DNA of 32,529 nucleotides from Rhodospirillales bacterium (GTDB taxonomy: Bacteria; Pseudomonadota; Alphaproteobacteria; Rhodospirillales; UBA2165). The notes below the pieces were generated by a model. It had not been told where the DNA came from, searched no databases, and saw only the letters and a program-made list of their open reading frames with translations. The first letter of the stretch is position 1. Each line of letters begins with the position of its first letter. The stretch lies in contig JADHRD010000014.1 of assembly GCA_016777585.1 (NCBI GenBank), forward strand, positions 1-32,529. Direction: 5' to 3'. The translations under genes were made by a program, and so were the position numbers. Shown in pieces: positions 28,369 through 32,529 of the stretch.

Positions 28369-30156
28369 ATGAATTCAGGGTCCAGTTTAATATTAATGTT
28401 TATGGAACAAGCAAAAAATATAGGGAATAAGCCTTTTTTATGGTCAAAAAAAGACGGTGCATACCAAACTACCACGTGGCAGGAGGCAGCAAAAATTGTT
28501 AAAAACATTGCATATCAATTAACAGAGTTAGGCATAAAAAAGGGAGATCGCATAGTCTTATGTGCCGAAAACAGGACTGAATGGGTTTTATCAAATCTCG
28601 CAGTTATGGCGTCAGGTGCTATACCAGTGCCAGCTTATACGACTAATACGGTAAATGATCATTCACATATTCTAGAAGATTCTGGTGCTAAAGCTGCTAT
28701 CTTTTCTAATCATAAAATACTAAAAAATTTACTGCCAGCGGCTGAGGGAAATAAAGGCGTAAAGTTCTTAATATCAATTGAAGAACCCTCAAAGATTACA
28801 AATTCAAAAATAGACATTCATTCATGGAAACTGCTCTCAAAATCGACGAAAGATAAACACTCCTTAGTCGATAAGATAATTTCTGAACTTACAAGAAATG
28901 ACATAGCCATTATAATTTATACATCAGGCACAGGCGGCGTTCCTAAAGGCGTTATGCTACCTCACCGAGCCATTATCCATAATTGTCAAGGTGCTTTTGA
29001 TGCGATACAAGAATTGGGGTTAGAAGATGAGATCTTTTTATCTTTTTTGCCACTCTCTCACTCTTATGAGTATACTGCAGGCTTATGGTTTCCCATTTAT
29101 ATTGGCGCACAGATTTATTTTTCAGAAGGATTGGATCAATTATCAAAGAATATGGGTGAAGCCCAACCGACGATAATGACAGCTGTCCCAAGATTATACG
29201 AACTTATGCACGCAAAGATTACAAAAGGTATTAAATTAAGTGGTGGATTAAAAGAAATTATGTTCCTAAAAACCCTTGAATTAGGTACAAAAAAGTATCA
29301 CAAGGTCAAAGCTTTAAGTCTACTTGAAGTTCTTTTAGATTATTTGTTAGATAAAATAATTAGAGATAAAGTCCGAAAGAATTTTGGAGGTAGACTGAAA
29401 GTGCTTGTTTCAGGTGGTGCACCTCTAAACACCGATATTGGAATTTTCTTTACAGCTTTGGGTCTCAATCTTCTTCAGGGTTACGGACAAACAGAGTCAG
29501 CACCAGTAATCAGTGTAAATCGTCCAGGGCAGGTAAAAATGGAGACAGTTGGAACACCTTTACTCAATACCGATGTAAAGATCGCTACTGATGGAGAAAT
29601 TCTCGTCCGTGGTGAGCTACTTATGACAGGATACTGGAACAATCAAGAAGCAACCAAAAATACGATTAAAGATGGTTGGCTTCATACTGGTGATATTGGA
29701 ACAATCGATGAAAATAATTTTATTGAAATCACTGATAGGAAAAAGGATATTATTGTAAATTCAGGTGGAGACAACCTATCACCGCAACGCGTAGAGGGTT
29801 TTTTAACTTTAGAGCCTGAAATATTACAAGCCATGGTATATGGAGACAAGAAATCACATATTGTTGCGTTAATAATCCCCGATAAAGACTTTTTGAACGA
29901 ATGGGGAGAGAAAACGGGAAATGACGCCAATATTAAAACGCTTGACGAAGATGAATTTCGTAAAGAAATAAGTGCCGCCGTAGAACGCGTAAATAACAAT
30001 CTTTCGGTAATTGAGAAAGTTCGACGTTTTCATATATCATTCGACGAATTTACTGTTGAGAACGAAATGATTACACCGACATTAAAAGTCAGAAGACATA
30101 AGATTATAGAGAAATATCGCAGTGAGCTTGAAAACTTATACTTGAATAAGAGTTAG
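28369..30156 (+). CDS. Long-chain acyl-CoA synthetase (AMP-forming)
   Basis: IIIYTSGTGGVPKGVMLPHRAI, LLQGYGQTESAPVISVNRPG, GWLHTGDIGTIDENNFIEITDRKKDIIVNSGGDNLSPQRVE. Confidence 0.94.
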   Translation: MNSGSSLILMFMEQAKNIGNKPFLWSKKDGAYQTTTWQEAAKIVKNIAYQLTELGIKKGDRIVLCAENRTEWVLSNLAVMASGAIPVPAYTTNTVNDHSHILEDSGAKAAIFSNHKILKNLLPAAEGNKGVKFLISIEEPSKITNSKIDIHSWKLLSKSTKDKHSLVDKIISELTRNDIAIIIYTSGTGGVPKGVMLPHRAIIHNCQGAFDAIQELGLEDEIFLSFLPLSHSYEYTAGLWFPIYIGAQIYFSEGLDQLSKNMGEAQPTIMTAVPRLYELMHAKITKGIKLSGGLKEIMFLKTLELGTKKYHKVKALSLLEVLLDYLLDKIIRDKVRKNFGGRLKVLVSGGAPLNTDIGIFFTALGLNLLQGYGQTESAPVISVNRPGQVKMETVGTPLLNTDVKIATDGEILVRGELLMTGYWNNQEATKNTIKDGWLHTGDIGTIDENNFIEITDRKKDIIVNSGGDNLSPQRVEGFLTLEPEILQAMVYGDKKSHIVALIIPDKDFLNEWGEKTGNDANIKTLDEDEFRKEISAAVERVNNNLSVIEKVRRFHISFDEFTVENEMITPTLKVRRHKIIEKYRSELENLYLNKS

Positions 30157-31034
30157 AGACTTATCACAAAAGCGATTAGAACTGGCAAACAAACAAACGT
30201 AAGTAGAGTAGATGTTACAACTAATGCAGCTACGCTATCAGGATCATTATTGTATTTCATTGCGAGCATATAATTAAAAACAGCAGCAGGCATTGAGCAC
30301 TCTATGATAACTACACCCCTTGCAACACCATCTAACTGAAAAAAGTTACTAATAATTAAGCCAACACCAAACCCCATTAACAATCTTAACGAGCTTAATA
30401 ATAAATTTCGGGTGAAATTATTAACTTTTATTTTAGCTAGAGATGCTCCGAGCGAAATCAACATTAGAGGAATTGCGAATTGTCCATAAATTAGAGCTGT
30501 ATCCTTAATCCACTCTGGTAATACAGCCTCAGTAATCATTACAAATAAGGCGACCAGAACCGAATAAATAATTGGATTTTTAAAGAGCACACTTATTGAA
30601 AACGAGCCTGATGCGATGGCCAAACCAAACGTGAATTGCACCAGCGTTACTATTGTATAAATAATTATTCCGAACACTAGACCTGGCTCGCCAAATGTTA
30701 AAAAACATAATGGTAAGCCAACATTCCCAGTATTTGGAATTACTATTGCGGCTAAATAAGTTCGTTGACTTAGTCCTGCGATTTTTAATATTAAAGTGCT
30801 AATAACAAAAAATATTAGCAGGGCTATAACAGTTACCATAGCAATCTCAGCAAATGCTCTCGGATCTACATCTAACCTTGTTAAGGTTGAAAATATAAGG
30901 AGAGGTGTTCCAATATTAAAAACTAAGCTGGTAATAAATTCTTGGTCAAAAGATTGGCCAGAACGTACCCATAAATAACCGCATCCGACACCAAAAAAAA
31001 CCGGGATAATGATTGAGAATAATTGTGTTATCAT
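30153..31034 (-). CDS. AEC family transporter (auxin efflux carrier-like)
   Basis: About ten TM segments; VIPNTGNVGLPLCFLTFGEPGL and ECSMPAAVFNYMLAMKYNNDPDSVAALVVTSTLL. Confidence 0.9.
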   Translation of the reverse strand: MITQLFSIIIPVFFGVGCGYLWVRSGQSFDQEFITSLVFNIGTPLLIFSTLTRLDVDPRAFAEIAMVTVIALLIFFVISTLILKIAGLSQRTYLAAIVIPNTGNVGLPLCFLTFGEPGLVFGIIIYTIVTLVQFTFGLAIASGSFSISVLFKNPIIYSVLVALFVMITEAVLPEWIKDTALIYGQFAIPLMLISLGASLAKIKVNNFTRNLLLSSLRLLMGFGVGLIISNFFQLDGVARGVVIIECSMPAAVFNYMLAMKYNNDPDSVAALVVTSTLLTFVCLPVLIAFVISL

Positions 31035-31095
31035 TACAACGCCTTGCAGTATTTACTGAGAAACTGATTTCTGTCTTTATTTGACAAGAATAGAA

Positions 31096-32514
31096 TCAAG
31101 TGACTTTAACAATCCTCAATACGTTTGTTGCGCCGGGTGTTCCGAAAGGTACGCCAGCAGTAATAACCAAGGAATCTCCTTTGTTTGCAAATTCCGACTG
31201 ACGGGCAACTTTAATCGCACTTTCTACGACATCTGGAAAATCTTCAAAATAAGATGTTTGTGCTGGGTGCACCCCCCAAAGTAACAACATTTGCCGAGCT
31301 ATGCGCAGATCAGGAGTTAACCCTAAAATAGGAACATCTGGACGTTCCCGTGCGGCTCTTAAAGTTGTCGACCCGGTCTTAGTAAAAGTAACAATAGCGC
31401 TGGCATCTATTGTATGAGCCACTTGCTTGGCTGCAACAGTAATTGCATCAGCATCGGTAACGTGAGTGCGATCAAATTCCACGTTTTGCATTGATTTATA
31501 GTGATCGTCGTTTTCCACACTCATAATAATACGGTTCATTATAGCTACAGTTTCAATAGGGTAATCTCCGGTTGCGGTCTCAGCAGATAACATCACGGCA
31601 TCAGCTCCATCAAAAACAGCAGTTGCAACATCAGATGCCTCCGCGCGGGTAGGAGTGGGCGAAGAAACCATACTTTCAAGCATCTGCGTCGCGACAATAA
31701 CCGGTTGACCTTCAATTCTAGCTGATTGAATTATTTTTTTTTGCAGGCCAGGAACATCTTCGGGTGGAGCCTCTACACCCAGATCTCCCCGCGCAACCAT
31801 GATAGCATCCGAGAGTGTTATAATTTCCTTTAAATATTTTATGGCCAACGGTTTTTCAAGTTTTGTTAAAATACCGACCCTATCCCCGATAAGCTGGCGA
31901 GCCTCAACAATATCTTGAGGCCTTTGAACAAAAGATAACGCTACCCAGTCTATCTCCATTGTTGAAATAAACTTAATATCAGCAAGATCCTTTTCAGTAA
32001 GCGCAGACATTGGTAACTCGGCATTTGGTATATTAAGGCCCTTATTGTTTGATAGGTATCCTCCAACCAGCACAATAGTCTCTAATTTATTATCACTCTT
32101 TTTTTTGACAATTAATTTAAGTTTACCATCATCTAGTAATAGTTCGGTTCCAATATTCAAAGAAGGATAAATCTCTGGATTGGATATCGAGACACGGCTA
32201 CTATCTCCAAGTATATTCTTTTCAGAATCCAAAATAAATTTTGAACCCTCAACTAAAAGAATTTTATTGTTTTTAAATTTAGAAACACGTATTTTAGGTC
32301 CTTGTAGATCTGCTATTATTCCAACAGGATGATTATAATCTCGCTCTAAATTACGAATCATATCAATACGGTTTTTATGTTCTTCGTGAGTACCATGACT
32401 GAAATTTAACCTAAAGATATCTACTCCGGTTTCAAACAAGCTTCTAATAACCATCTCTGTATCGCTAGAGGGGCCCAACGTAGAAACTATTTTTGCTGAC
32501 CGTAATCGCCTCAT
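31096..32514 (-). CDS. pyk: Pyruvate kinase
   Basis: RSAKIVSTLGPSSD, FRLNFSHGTHEEH, IMVARGDLGVEAPPEDVPGLQKKII, VATQMLESMVSSPTPTRAEASDVATAVFDGADAVMLSAETATGDYP. Confidence 0.97.
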   Translation of the reverse strand: MRRLRSAKIVSTLGPSSDTEMVIRSLFETGVDIFRLNFSHGTHEEHKNRIDMIRNLERDYNHPVGIIADLQGPKIRVSKFKNNKILLVEGSKFILDSEKNILGDSSRVSISNPEIYPSLNIGTELLLDDGKLKLIVKKKSDNKLETIVLVGGYLSNNKGLNIPNAELPMSALTEKDLADIKFISTMEIDWVALSFVQRPQDIVEARQLIGDRVGILTKLEKPLAIKYLKEIITLSDAIMVARGDLGVEAPPEDVPGLQKKIIQSARIEGQPVIVATQMLESMVSSPTPTRAEASDVATAVFDGADAVMLSAETATGDYPIETVAIMNRIIMSVENDDHYKSMQNVEFDRTHVTDADAITVAAKQVAHTIDASAIVTFTKTGSTTLRAARERPDVPILGLTPDLRIARQMLLLWGVHPAQTSYFEDFPDVVESAIKVARQSEFANKGDSLVITAGVPFGTPGATNVLRIVKVT

Positions 32515-32529
32515 AGTGTTAACCCATCA

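Noticed and set aside
28918-28960. Non-canonical AMP-binding motif YTSGTGGVPKG (usual YTSGTTGxPKG)
   Set aside because: The remaining catalytic motifs are intact, and I recall the GG form from other alphaproteobacterial acyl-CoA synthetases; not considered unusual.

Overview
This 32.5 kb window is AT-rich and gene-dense. It looks like a chromosomal housekeeping region of an alphaproteobacterium; this lineage call is an inference from gene content (split pntAA/pntAB, TrcR/DUF1013, DUF1192, COQ9, zapA-6S-fau order). On the minus strand from the left end it carries tolB (partial), tolA, tolR, tolQ, ybgC, ruvB, ruvA, ruvC, yebC, a YmdB-like phosphatase, 5-FTHF cyclo-ligase, a 6S RNA gene, zapA and a DUF4164-like gene. 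Next come gap, a VOC-domain gene, thiE, efp and suhB. A three-gene OmpA-like / MotA-like / MotB-like envelope module follows, then rpmE, DUF1192, trcR, a TIGR02444 gene, a degenerate GGDEF protein, purE, COQ9, def, rpsU, pntB/pntAB/pntAA, an ABC1/UbiB-like kinase, an M3 oligoendopeptidase, a long-chain acyl-CoA synthetase, an AEC transporter and pyk. I saw no rRNA, tRNA, CRISPR array, transposase or phage gene. The best candidates for follow-up are: (1) the predicted stator-like module at 12331-15719, whose MotA-like subunit has a long helical tail similar in layout to ZorA; (2) a GGDEF homologue whose signature is SNTEF; (3) a gap gene lacking its usual tkt/pgk/fba neighbours; (4) several operator-like inverted repeats, including one upstream of gap and one upstream of the acyl-CoA synthetase; (5) a 0.5 kb AT-rich gap with possible gene-decay remnants. 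No computation or database search was run. Family calls come from reading motifs in the translations.
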